From a virus, in the IMG/VR virus record IMGVR_UViG_3300028802_000008, positions 1 through 64,000 of that record: DNA of 64,000 nucleotides, one strand, 5' to 3'. This document shows, one piece after another, positions 29,066 through 40,200 of the stretch. The notes beneath the pieces were generated by a model. That model saw nothing but the letters and a program-made list of their open reading frames with translations, ran no database searches and was not told the origin of the DNA. Made by a program: the position numbers and the translations under genes. Each line of letters opens with the position of its first letter. Within the stretch, counting starts at the first letter, position 1.

Positions 29066-29298
29066 AAGTCCATGTCTACAAGATCCGGAAGGACGACTTC
29101 CGAGAGAAGAAGGATCTCCATTTCTGCACCCACTGCAAGGGGTGGTACGGTATCCCCCACTACGGACTCCACTGTCAAGAGGACAGAGCGTCCGACTTCC
29201 CGATCGGATGTGCCTGTCGATTCTGCAAGCAGAAGCTGGGCGTGCCCGTGACGGGAGAGTACGGATTCTTCTCAATTGCTAAGGAATGGCAACCATGA
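29062..29298 (+). CDS. Zinc-ribbon protein, 78 aa
   Basis: CTHC (about 22-25), HC (about 37-38) and CACRFC (about 50-55) give at least one zinc site. ATGA-coupled to the next methyltransferase gene. It may assist it in DNA recognition; unproven. Confidence 0.6.
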   Translation: MKVHVYKIRKDDFREKKDLHFCTHCKGWYGIPHYGLHCQEDRASDFPIGCACRFCKQKLGVPVTGEYGFFSIAKEWQP

Positions 29299-30002
29299 AT
29301 GAAGTACTGCACGGTGATTGTCGGGAGCTTCTCTCGATTCTCACATGGAACCGTGAAGTCAACTGTCTACTGACGGACCCGCCTTACGGAGTCGACTTCC
29401 AGTCGACCTACGGAAAGAACGAGACCGACCGCGAGAACTATCAGCGCAAGATCGCTGACGACCACGGGGTAGATGATGCGATCGAGAGCTTCGATGACAC
29501 CCTGAAGCTGATCATTCCCGCTATGGCTGATCTATGTGAGATCTATGTGTTCTCCGCTTGGCAAGTCGCTCCGGAGTGGCAGAAGTATCTTGAGTCACTT
29601 TCGGCTCACGGGCTCGACCTCAGGCAACTGCTGATCTGGGACAAGGGGTATCCGGGGATCGGCGATGTCAAGTACAACTGGGGGGCCGGTCACGAGTTCA
29701 TCTACTACCTCAAGAAGGGCCGTCGGCGGGTGCCGTACCGGCGCTCCGGGATCATCGCCGTCAACAAGGTTCGCCCTGGCACCAACGTCCACCCGACACA
29801 GAAGCCGGTGGCGTTGCTCAAACTGCTGATCGAGTACAGCACCGACCCCGGTGAGTTCGTCTTTGACCCCTACGCCGGGTCGGGTTCGACCATCGTGGCT
29901 GCTCAGGAATGCGGGCGGGACGCGATGGGGATCGAGATCGAGGAAGATTACGTCGATACGGCGCGCAACAGACTCTCGCAAGGCGGCTTGTTCAGCGTGT
30001 AA
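29295..30002 (+). CDS. Beta-class DNA methyltransferase (N4/N6)
   Basis: A 235-aa protein with motif IV TDPPYG (about 29-34) first and motif I FDPYAGSGSTIVAA (about 190-203) last, then GIEI, the order of beta-class amino-methyltransferases such as M.HinfI/CcrM. The KPVALLKLLIEYS segment before motif I is typical. Modifies adenine-N6 or cytosine-N4 in an unknown site. ATGA-coupled start. Confidence 0.88.
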   Translation: MNEVLHGDCRELLSILTWNREVNCLLTDPPYGVDFQSTYGKNETDRENYQRKIADDHGVDDAIESFDDTLKLIIPAMADLCEIYVFSAWQVAPEWQKYLESLSAHGLDLRQLLIWDKGYPGIGDVKYNWGAGHEFIYYLKKGRRRVPYRRSGIIAVNKVRPGTNVHPTQKPVALLKLLIEYSTDPGEFVFDPYAGSGSTIVAAQECGRDAMGIEIEEDYVDTARNRLSQGGLFSV

Positions 30003-30012
30003 CCTGACCGGC

Positions 30013-30285
30013 ATGTCAGAACCTGATGTGCCACAGAGCACGACACGACGGATTGAGCCGTTCGTGATCATCCCCGGCATCCAGCGCGATGGGTATCCGG
30101 AGCCAGAGAATCCTCCTTCCTTCCGCGACTACGTTCGCAAGCAGCAACAGGAAATGGCTGATCCCACTGAGGATCAACTCGCTCTGCGTCGTTGGGTGGA
30201 TGACGGTGGGTACGAGAAGAAGCCACTTATGACCTTTGACCCCGACGAGGCAGAGTTCCCAGAAGCAGACATCCCTGAGGTCTGA
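30013..30285 (+). CDS. Hypothetical acidic protein, 90 aa
   Basis: Pro/Asp/Glu-rich, no cysteines, probably extended at both ends with a helix in the centre (QLALRRWVDDGG). TGATG overlap with the WhiB gene. The family is unknown. Confidence 0.55.
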   Translation: MSEPDVPQSTTRRIEPFVIIPGIQRDGYPEPENPPSFRDYVRKQQQEMADPTEDQLALRRWVDDGGYEKKPLMTFDPDEAEFPEADIPEV

Positions 30286-30569
30286 TGCTGGAAGCCCCCT
30301 GGCGTCGTAAGGCCAAATGCTTCGGGCTGGACCCGAACATGTTTGTTCCTTCGACACCCGGTGGCTCACTCAACCCCGCCAAGAACATCTGCAACGGCCG
30401 AGACGGACTTCCTCCCTGTCCCGTCCGCCAAGAATGCAATACCTTCGCCAACGATCACAGTTTGATCGGCGTCTACGGCGGGGTCGTCCACTCATCCCGT
30501 TCGACGGAGATCGTCGTGTTCGTTGAGATCCAGGATAGCCGACCGCACCGGAGCCCCCAAGCTCCTTGA
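30285..30569 (+). CDS. whiB: WhiB-family transcription factor
   Basis: A 94-aa protein with WhiB features: WRRKAKC, MFVPS, Cys12, Cys36, CPVRQEC (45-51) and the GVYGGVVHSSR turn. WhiB proteins carry an oxygen- or NO-sensitive [4Fe-4S] cluster and bind the housekeeping sigma factor; they occur only in actinobacteria and their phages, and phage copies can displace host WhiB and block superinfection. Odd point: WhiB usually has C-x2-C before CPVRxxC, whereas here eight residues separate Cys36 from Cys45. Confidence 0.85.
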   Translation: MLEAPWRRKAKCFGLDPNMFVPSTPGGSLNPAKNICNGRDGLPPCPVRQECNTFANDHSLIGVYGGVVHSSRSTEIVVFVEIQDSRPHRSPQAP

Positions 30570-30710
30570 TACTGTGGTCGAGTCCCCACTCGCCCGACAA
30601 CAACACATAACTCGTGTCAGGGAAGCCCAGCACGATAGCAAGCTTCAACCATCACGACGGACGAGTGGGGACACTGGACCTAGACACACGAAGTCTGTAG
30701 CGTCCTTCAC
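30570..30710 (+). other. Gap with a long-range 11-bp stem
   Basis: GTCCCCACTCG (30582-30592) pairs perfectly with CGAGTGGGGAC (30662-30672), enclosing 69 bases. No gene is seen. It may be a small structured RNA, a processing site or an operator before the membrane protein gene. Confidence 0.5.
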
Positions 30711-30899
30711 ATGCTCTCTGTAGATGACGGTTTCTTCAACGGCAACTTCAACCTTGCCGATCTCCTGTTCTTCCTCGCCGCGATTGCGTTCGCCGTCGCA
30801 TTCGTAATCCTGGCGACGAAGCCGAAGCCGAAGCCGATCGACTCGGCGCTGATAGCAGCAGGTCTCACCTGTCTCGCTGTCGCCTTGCTGGCTCTATGA
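30711..30899 (+). CDS. Two-segment membrane protein, 62 aa
   Basis: Two hydrophobic helices (about 16-35 and 44-62) with a KPKPKPKP basic turn between, so both ends face the outside or periplasmic side. The size and topology fit a small holin-like or host-membrane-modifying protein. It is the last rightward gene before the convergent terminator. Confidence 0.6.
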   Translation: MLSVDDGFFNGNFNLADLLFFLAAIAFAVAFVILATKPKPKPIDSALIAAGLTCLAVALLAL

Positions 30900-30901
30900 C
30901 A

Positions 30902-30941
30902 AGACCCCCCGCCCGACTGGAACTGGTCGTTTGGGGGGTCT
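30902..30941. terminator. Bidirectional terminator between convergent arms
   Basis: AGACCCCCC (30902-30910) pairs with GGGGGGTCT (30933-30941) around an inner CGAC/GTCG stem. It separates the rightward middle operon from the leftward late operon. Confidence 0.7.
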
Positions 30942-30983
30942 CGGAAGTACAGAGATTACTGAACCCGTGAGGGTGATGCAACC

Positions 30984-31298
30984 TCAGAATGCAGCAGGGT
31001 GGACGCGTACGTCGATCCAGGCCAACTGATCCTCAGGCCACGTCTTGCCGTCGATGTGAAGCTTCAAGTCGTAACGTCCCTCGGTTCGGTTGCTCAACCA
31101 AGATTGAAGTGGAACCGTCACAATCTTGTCATCTGCGTTGAGCACCGAACCGGGGAGACCTACCACGGTCGAATCTTCTCCCGAGAGGTCAGCCGTGATC
31201 ACGGCTCCCGGAAGCAACAAAGCGAGTCCTGACAATTGGATGGCGATGCTATCGCTGTCGCCCTTGTATCGGACCCAGGACACTGGCATGGCGGTCAT
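30984..31298 (-). CDS. Tail-associated beta-rich protein, 104 aa
   Basis: The last late gene, ATGA-coupled to the giant tail protein gene upstream of it. The pattern (SWVRYKGDSDSIAIQLSG, ITADL, KIVTVPLQSWLSNRTEGRYD, DLKLHIDGKTW) is typical of phage beta-sandwich proteins near baseplates or tail tips. Probably a virion accessory protein or a chaperone of the tail protein. Confidence 0.6.
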   Translation of the reverse strand: MTAMPVSWVRYKGDSDSIAIQLSGLALLLPGAVITADLSGEDSTVVGLPGSVLNADDKIVTVPLQSWLSNRTEGRYDLKLHIDGKTWPEDQLAWIDVRVHPAAF

Positions 31299-34200
31299 GG
31301 CACGAGAATACCTTTCTCCGATGTAGCAGGTCTGATTACAGTTCGCTTGTCCTTGCGTTCCATCTCGCGCTCCTCATCGATCCGGATACAGGCGCGCAGA
31401 GCATCCAGCCGTCGCATCTCCAGCTTGTAGCCACTGAGGATGGTGTGCCCGAAGAGGCACAGGGCAGCAGCCGCCATCGTGTCGCGCCCGTCGACCGCAC
31501 CAAACCCGCCAGCGGAGTTCCCTGGAGGGGAGTGCAGCCCGACCGCAGCAAAGGTGTCCCGACCTTCCCCCACAAGGACGGTAGAGGAGAAGGTCGGGAC
31601 AACATGGACGACGGCAGCGGCCATCGTGTCGGAGCCGTCAGTAAGTTCCAGAGTGCTCTCGTGGAGCGGAGGAGTACCTACACCAACAGCAACAAGCGTG
31701 TCTGGCTTGTCGGCGAGAACCAGTGTGCTTGAATGAACCGGAGGAACAGTGACGGCTTCCGCAACGAGGTCGTCACGCCCATCCGGAACAGCCAACGTGC
31801 CGGTGAGGGTCGGAGGCGTCGTGGAGGCCGTCGCCACCATCGTGTCGAGGCCGTCCGTGATCCCCAGGACGCCAGCACCGACCGCACCGGCCACCACATT
31901 GGCCACCAGCGTGTCCAAACCGTCCGAGAGGTCTACGGAGGCCGTGTGCAGTGGTACGACAGCGGATACGGACGCTGAGAGGGTGTCGCGGCCGTCCGTG
32001 AACACCACGGTGGACGTGGCGAGCGGAACAGCAGCCGTGGCAGTCGCATCGAGGTTGTCTGCGCCGTCGATGAACCCCAAGGTGCTCGTGAAGATCGGGA
32101 TCTCGCTCTGCGCCGACCCCACCATCGTGTCGCGGTTGTCGCCCCCCGACATCGTGCTGAGAAGCATCGGGACGACGGTGTCGGCAAAGGCACGCATCGT
32201 GTCTTGGCCGTCGGGGAGAACGAAGATCAGAACATTGACGGCAAGGAAGTCGGGTGTGGCTTCCAGGGTGTCTACGCCGTCGGAGACGACCAAAGCTGCC
32301 GAGATCGTCGGGATGGTGCGGGTGGCCGCAGCCACCATCGTGTCCAGACCGTCCGAGACGGTGAACGCGGCAGCGGAGTTGCCCGGAGCAGCACTTGTTC
32401 CGACAGCACCGATCTGATCCGGTGCTTCGGTGATGACCAAGGATGACGTGAAGGTGGGAACGACAGTGGAGGCCGTCGCCACCATCGTGTCCGGAGCCTC
32501 GGTGATGACGAGGGCGCTGACCAATGTCGGGACATCAGCCGTGGCTTGCGCCACCATCGTGTCCGTGCGATCGGTGAGAACGATCGACGCATCGTTGATC
32601 GGGATGACTTGGAGGACAGCGACGAGAGTGTCCCGGCCATCGGTGACGACCAGCGCACCGGAGAACGTCGGGATGGCCGCTGTGGCGGTCGCTACAAGTG
32701 TGTCTTCGCCGTCAGTGACGGTGATCGCCCCTGCCGAATCTCCCGGAGGCGCGTGGTTCGCCGTGGCGACCATGTCGTCCACGCCGTCGGTGAGAACCAG
32801 AGTCGAATCGAAGGTCGGGATGAATGCCGAAGCCGAAGCGACAAGGGTGTCCCGGCTGTCGGTGGCAGCAGCAGTACCCAGCAGGGTCGGCGGCTCCGTG
32901 TCGACGGAAGTCGCAAGCGTGTCGATGCGGTCGACAACGACCAAGGTTCCCGTGAGCGTCGGGGGAGTCGTCGTGACGACGACGGCAAGAGTGTCCGGAT
33001 TGTCCGACACCGAGAGGGTCGATGCCTGCTCAGGTGGTGCCGCCGTTGGGACGCTTGTAAGCGTGTCAGCGTTGTCGGTGAGCGCCAGAGTCGACGTGTA
33101 CGTCGGAGCAGTGGTGGAGACCGTGAGCGCAAGAGTGTCGAGACCGTCGAAGAGGGAGAGGAAGGCGTTGAGACCGGGAGGCGTGGAGACTCCGGTCGAG
33201 GCGATCGTGTCCGCAGCTTCGGTGTAGAGCAGGGACGTGACATTCGGCGGGGGAAGCGATTCGGACGCAGCGACAAGAGTGTCTCGGTTGTCGGTCTGGG
33301 CGAAGGTCGACAGGTGCGTCGGAACGACCGTCTCGGCCGGTGCAACGAGGGTGTCGACGCGGTCGGAGATGGAAAGTGTGCTTGTGAATGTCGGAACTGT
33401 GGCGTCTACCGTCGTGACGATCGCGTCGAGGCCGTCAGTGCGTGCAAGCGAAGATGTCTGGAACTCTCCAGCGGTCGCTGCCGCCACCAGCGTGTCTGGC
33501 TGATCGGTGAGAGCCAGAGTGCCGGTGAAGATGGGTGCGGTCGTGGTTCCCGCAGCCGTGATCGTGTCGATGTTGTCGGTGAGGACCAGAGTGCCGGTGT
33601 GAATCGGAACAGTGGATGAACCCGAAGCGACCAACGTGTCTGGGTTGTCGGTTGCGGAAGCTAAACCTATGAAGATTGGAACCGTTCTGTCACCGGAAGC
33701 AACGAGCGTGTCCGCTCCGTCGGTGAGGGCGAGCGTGCCGGTGTACGTCGGAGCCGTCGTGGAGGGTGTCGCCACCAGCGCGTCGGCTCCGTCGGTGAGA
33801 TCCAACGTTGCCGTCTGGACGGTCCCGGCCGTTGCCGTCGCCACCATCGTGTCGACGCCGTCGGTGACGGTGATGATGGCTGCACCGAAGGTTCCGGCCG
33901 TTGCGGTCGCGACCAGGGTGTCCTGGCCGTCAGTGACGACGACATTCTCCGAAGTGAAGACTGGAACGGTTCGGCTGGCAGCAGCCACCATCGTGTCGAG
34001 GCCGTCGGTCGCTACCAGAGCACCCGTAGTGATGCCGAGGGCTTCGACCGAAGCCTCAAGTGTGTCTACGCCGTCGGTGCGAGCGACAGTCGAGTCAAAG
34101 GTGGGTACGGTCGTGGAACCCGTAGCCGCAAGCTCATCCGGGTCATCGGTTGCCGACAGAGTGGACTGGAACAGTTGCTGAGCGTTGACCGACGCTGCCA

Positions 34201-37200
34201 AGGTGTCTCGACCGTCGACCAGGATGAGGTCAGTCTCATAAGTACCTGGCTCCTCAGCCGAGACCGAAGCACCGATGACATCAAGCCGATCTGAGACATC
34301 CAGGGTTGCGGTGCGAACAGCGGTGAACGTGACACCGGAAGTGAGGGTGTCCGCTCCGTCGGTGAGCGCCAAGGTTCCCGTGAAGACCGGTACCTGCGTG
34401 TCAACGGTTGGCGCAAGCGTGTCTCGACCATCGGTCGTCGCGATGATCCCCCGATAGACATCCACCCTTGACGCCAACGTGTCCCGACCATCGGTCGGAG
34501 CCATCGATCCTGACGACGACCCCGCAGCCCCAAGCGATACGATGAGTTGAGGGATGACACCTTGAGTGACGGTCGGCGCGCCAGCCTCGGCTACGGGGAC
34601 AACCCTGAAGGCGAACGAATCACTGTCCTCAAGCCCAAGGAAGTTGGTCTGGATCGAGAACACCAACTCCGTGTAGTTGTTCCCCGACCACCCGACATCG
34701 TCTGCTCGTCCATCCTCGGTGACTCGGCCTGCTACGAAGGTTCCGGTACCGGCTGACAGTCGAGCCGTGGTGGCGTTCTGATCCGTCAGGTTCACAGAAT
34801 CGGTGTAAGCAATGATCCCGGCATTCGGGACCGGCGCGTACAGGACCGGTGGGAACGAATCGTATTCAAGCTGCCAATCAGTCGTACTTGGGATAGGCAA
34901 GTCGTTCGTGGACTGAAGCTGCACACGAAGTTGCAAGTTCTGCACGACATCACTGATCGCCGCAGCCGAGTTCTCGGCCGCAGCCGCAGCCGAACTGGTC
35001 TCCGTGCCGTCGAAGTAGAATCTGTACTTGGAAACAGTGACGGCGGGGACGTACTCGGTGACGACTTGCGGAAGCTGAATCCAGGTATCGCCGGTCGTGT
35101 TCGCGACTGGTCCGTTGTAGACCAGAGAGGCAGTACGCCCTGATGATAGCGGGCTGATGTCTTCGTCGTCTATGAATACTCGCAAGCGAAGTCGCTTGCC
35201 CGTCGCTACGGCTGTAGTCGCGCCAGCCAACCATCCCTTGATGGCCGTCTCAGCAGTTGGAAGCCTTCCGTTTTGTTGGTTGACCCAGTTCCCACCCGGA
35301 GCAGGCGTATTCACAATGCTGCCAGCACCCCAGATCACAGCCCCTGAACCGTCAGCGTTGCAGATCGCCAATTCCGCCCGACACGAAGCCGTACCGGAAG
35401 TGGACTGGAATATCCGGAGGTTGAGTCCAACCAACCCATCCAAGGTGAAAGCATTCAATGTCTTGGAATACCACTCCAGCGGATTCGCACCCGGCGTAGA
35501 TGTCCATTGGATTGCTGGGGTCCACCCTAGAACTGTGTTGACTTGAGCCGTAGCGGAGATCGGTCCACGATCGGTCCACATCTCCTTCTCATTCATGGGG
35601 CCGTCGCGGAGAACTTCAACCCAAACCTGAGCAACCGTCAGGCTGGTGTAGTTGTTCAGACCGAAGGTGGTTGAACCTCCTGCGACACCTTGCCAGTCGA
35701 TGATGTTCTGGCCGAAAGCTGTGCCATCACCCGCAGCACGACGTGCAGTCACCGTGCCGGAAGCCGCCAGGGGGGTCTTTCCATTCGGGTTAAGTGAGTT
35801 GAAGTCTGCACAGAAGTAGAGGAGCGTCGAGTTCCTTTGCAATATCGCGGTCTGGGATGCCTCTGTTCGGGAGTTCCCACCATTCGCCTCACCGATCGCG
35901 CCAGGTACGACCCAGGCGCACAAACCGGAAGCCGAATTTCCCGAAAGGATGGTGAAGTTCGCTGAGATGGTCTGGTTGGTCTGAGACGATGCCGCCACGG
36001 CCACCCATATCCACGCAGAGCACTCAGTCGTGCCACCAGTCGATGCAGCAGCATTAACCTGCTGGAACAACAAGTTGGCATTCGTCGGAACACTGAACCC
36101 TTGCGAGTTGATGGAAGATTCTGTTCCACCAGCGACGTAGATCCGGTCACCGGCATTCCAACTGACACCCGTGATCGTTCGCTGCGTTCCGGTGGGGTAG
36201 CCGGTGAACCACGTCGCCGACTCGTAGAACGCAAGATTGGCGGGAGCAGCGGGTGTTCCCGTATCGATACTCGCGGTGTCCTTGAGATACAACTTGGACC
36301 CGTTCGGTTCCGTTTTTTGAACGGCGAAGGGTTGAGCGAACTTGACATAAGCTTCACTGGCTGCTCCTGCCGCACCACCGATAGCAGTAGTCGCCGTACC
36401 CGAAGCCATGTTCTGACCTGCCGGGGCGTCATCGAAGAAAATGCGTGCCCGAAGTCGATCACCCTTCAGAAGGTTGGTCGAGGTTGCGGTCGCGGTGAAG
36501 TTCATCTTGGTTGAAGTACCGGTAGATGGAACAACGTTGGTCGATCTGAAGATCTCAGAGACAATGTTGCCCTGAGAATCCATCCTGTCCACGACGCAGT
36601 TGACAGCGGAGTTGGCTGCGCCAGCAGTACCCATCTGCCAAAGTTGAAGATCAACATTGCCCGAGATCGTCACATTGCGATCGATCGGCAGAGTGATCCA
36701 ATGATGTATCTGTTGGGTGGCGAAATCAACTTCGATACCGGGAATCGGTCCTGGGACCGTAGCGACATTGGGCGACGAAACAACCCCTAACGGAGCGTCA
36801 CCCCAGAGCCAGGTCAGATGAGGAAGAAGCGTGCCTCTCAAGATGAAAGCGCGATCTCCCCTGTTGATACCGGGGTGTGGCCCGGTGTCAGCAAACCAGA
36901 ACTGAGCGACGATCGGTGTCGCTTCAGCGGTGAACGACCACGAGTGGTTGAAGGCGGCTGTGCCTTCCGACATCTCTGCTTCGCCAGTAGAACCGGTGGC
37001 GCTGATCGCCCACTGGTGATTGAGGAATGCCTGTCCGACAGGGTTCCTCTTGCCGACCGCGGTGAGGCCGCTCGACCAGTTGAATGCCGCGGTGCCTTCA
37101 CTTCCGTTCTCACCGGTCGCCGTGAGATTCCAATTGTGACTGAAGGAAGCGGTACCTTGCTTGACGCCCGCAACGGGTGCCACGCCTGTGGCGGTCATCG

Positions 37201-40200
37201 TCCAGTTGTGATTGAACGACGCGGTTCCCTGCTGATCCCGGACAACGTCAATCGTCGGCGTGACGCCGTAAGTCAGTCCTGTCGTCGCTCCGTTGCGGAG
37301 GACACGGAAGCGGATGGTGTCGCCGCCAATGAATGCTGGCTTGCTGATCTGCACCGGGTAGACGAGTTCGGTGAAGTTGTTGCCAGGGAAGCCGAAGTCA
37401 TCAACCAAGCCGTCTTCGGACACCCTGCCGGAAGAGAAGGTACCGGTGCCACCGGTCAAACGATTGGTGGTGGCCTGGCCGTCGGTCAGAGACGGGTCGT
37501 TGTAGGGAGCGACCGACGCTGAAGCAACGCGTGTCTGCACTCGGAAGATCAAGTCATTGGCGGAATTCGCAGTCCACGTTCCCGCAGCCACTCGGGTCAT
37601 CTGGTTGCCGCCATGAGCAGGTGACAAATCGGAGCCGTATCCCCAGGCATTAGTACCATCGAAGGCAGCACTTGCTGTGAGCACGATGACGTACCGGGTA
37701 CCATTCACCAAGGTGAACGTCCCATCGAAATCGAAGTATTCCCACTGTCTGGTGGTGGTGAACGTTCCCGCAGTTCGGACGGTAGAGGTCGCTAGGAGCG
37801 TGGCACCAACACTGCTTGTACCGTAGGTACCCGAATGGGAGAACAACTCAGCCTTGATCGTTGAAGTTGGAGCCCCGAGCCGACAGGCCCAAAAACCGGC
37901 CCTCCACAGAGGCTGTCCGTTGCCGGTGAACGATTGGCCTATCGATACTTGGTTGACTGCCGAGATCGATGACGTGACCGACAGATTCGCCTCACCATAA
38001 ACATCGACATCGGCAAAGGTGTACCCGACATCTGCCCACGTCCCGACGCCGTTCTTCTCCCACTGAAGCTGCCAATCGTCGGTGGCGGGAAGCGGTGCTG
38101 CCGTCGTGGATTGCAACCGCACACGCAATTGACCAATCCCGTCACCCGTGTTCAGGTTGCCGAGGATGGAAGTATTCTGGGCACCCAGCGCGACGCTGCC
38201 CGACTCTGTGCCTTGGTCGTAGAACCGGTATGCCGCTTGATTGACCCCGACCGTAGCCGCGACCAAGTTGACGGTCGGGGTTTGACTGTACGTCATTCCC
38301 GTCGTCGCACCGTTCCTCAGGACACGGAAGCGAACGGAGTCACCGCTGACGAATGCCGCCGCATTCATCTGGACCGGGTAGAGCAATTCAGTGAACCCGT
38401 TCGCCGCGAAGCCCACATCGTCAACGAGGCCATCCTCAGACACCTTGCCCGCAGAGAAGGTGCCCGTGCCACCGGTCAAACGATTGGTAGTGGCCTGGCC
38501 GTCGGTCAGAGACGGGTCGTTGTAGGGGATTGTCGGGCCGTCGTAGACCCTGAAGAGCAAATCTTCGTTGATCTGAGTCCACGAAGTATCGAACTGAGAT
38601 CTTCTGCCAAGATGCGAAGAGATAGTGTCAGCGGTTACCAAGAGGCTGTTCGGACTCGTCATGCCACTGGCTTCAACTGCGATGACGTAACCGACACCCT
38701 TGGTCAATGTGAGACTTCCGTCGAAGTCGAACCGCACCCAGGATGCTGTGAGCGAAATCGAACTCGCTAATTTCGCCGTCGAAGTGGCAAGCGCAGTACC
38801 GGTGGCCATTCCGTCGATGCCACCTGTCGTGGTGGCGTAGAGGGTGGCCGTGACATTTCCGGACACAGTCCCTTGTCGTGCCAACCAGAAGTCAGCCCGA
38901 GTCAACTTCGCCCCTGCACCGAGGAATGATTGGCCCTCACGGATATAACCAGCTACCGGGTCACCGAGAATGATCACCTGCGGCGACTGCGGAGTCAAGT
39001 AAGAATCAAGAACTCCAAGATCGAGCCATATCCCGGTTGAGTTCTTCTCGAACTGGAGTTGCCAATCGTCGGTGGCGGGGAGCGGCGCGATATTCGTGGA
39101 CTGAAGCAGCACACGCAACTGACCGAGGCCGTCACCAAGGGTGATGTCGCCAGTGTGCGCGGTGTTCTGTGCAGCGAGGGCAACGCTGGTGTTCTCAGCC
39201 CCCTGATCAAAGAACCGGTACCCCGCTTGAGTCACGGCGGGAAGCGTCCTTGTGACGTTGATCGTCGGGGTAGACGAGTACGTCATCGTGTCACTGATGG
39301 CGTCGTTCCTCAGGATGCGGAAGCGGAGTACATCACCATTGGTGAGGTCGGCCTGTATCAGCTTGACGGTATACAGCAACTCTGTGTAGTTGTTCGCCGA
39401 CCAGCCGACATCATCGGTGAAGCCGTCCTCCGCAACCTTACCCGCAACGAAGGTACCAGTGCCCGCTCCGAGTCGGTTGGTGGTAGCCGCTGCATTGGTG
39501 AGGTATGCTGAGTCATACGCCCTCGCCGTAGTCGTAACGGCATCAACATCTGTCCACGTCCCATTGGCATTCTTCTCCCACTGAAGACACCAATCATCAG
39601 TGGCGGGGACGAGAGTAGTCGTCGTGGACTGCAACCTCATCCGCAGTTGAGTATTGACATCACCTTGTGTGACATCGATCGTGGGAGCCGTGTTCACACC
39701 GGCAAGCGCCGTGCTGCCTGTCTCTGTGCCGTCGTTGTAGAAGCCATACGCAGCCTGTGTGACTGCGACCGGAGTGATGTCCTTGACTTCAACTTGAGCC
39801 GTCGACCACACATCGGAGCGGGAGACCGTCACCGAGACGGTCGCGGCACTGGTCGTCGTGTTCAAGCGATAGGTGCCGTAAGCTGGACGTGTGCCATTGG
39901 CGTCAATGAGTGTGTGGCCGGTCGGTGTCGGGATTACGACATCCGGACGAACACCGTTGGCGAAGCGGAGAACCTGTGAAGTACCGTCAGCGACCTGAAG
40001 CGTCATTGCCGCCCAAGTGATCGACGTGGACGTGGCCCCCTGGTTGGCGCTTATTCCAGGAAGGCACTCCTTCCCGGCCGCGGGTCGGATCGTGGTGGAG
40101 ACGCACCGGGCAGCACCAGTGAACGTCGGCATCGTCCAGACGCCGTCGTACTCACGGTACGACACCATGATCGACGGCGAGACGTTCCTGCTGACGCATG

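Noticed and set aside
31749-37522. Several Ser/Arg/Val-rich frames on the plus strand
   Set aside because: They are reverse readings of the tail-protein repeat array and share its period, so they are not independent genes.
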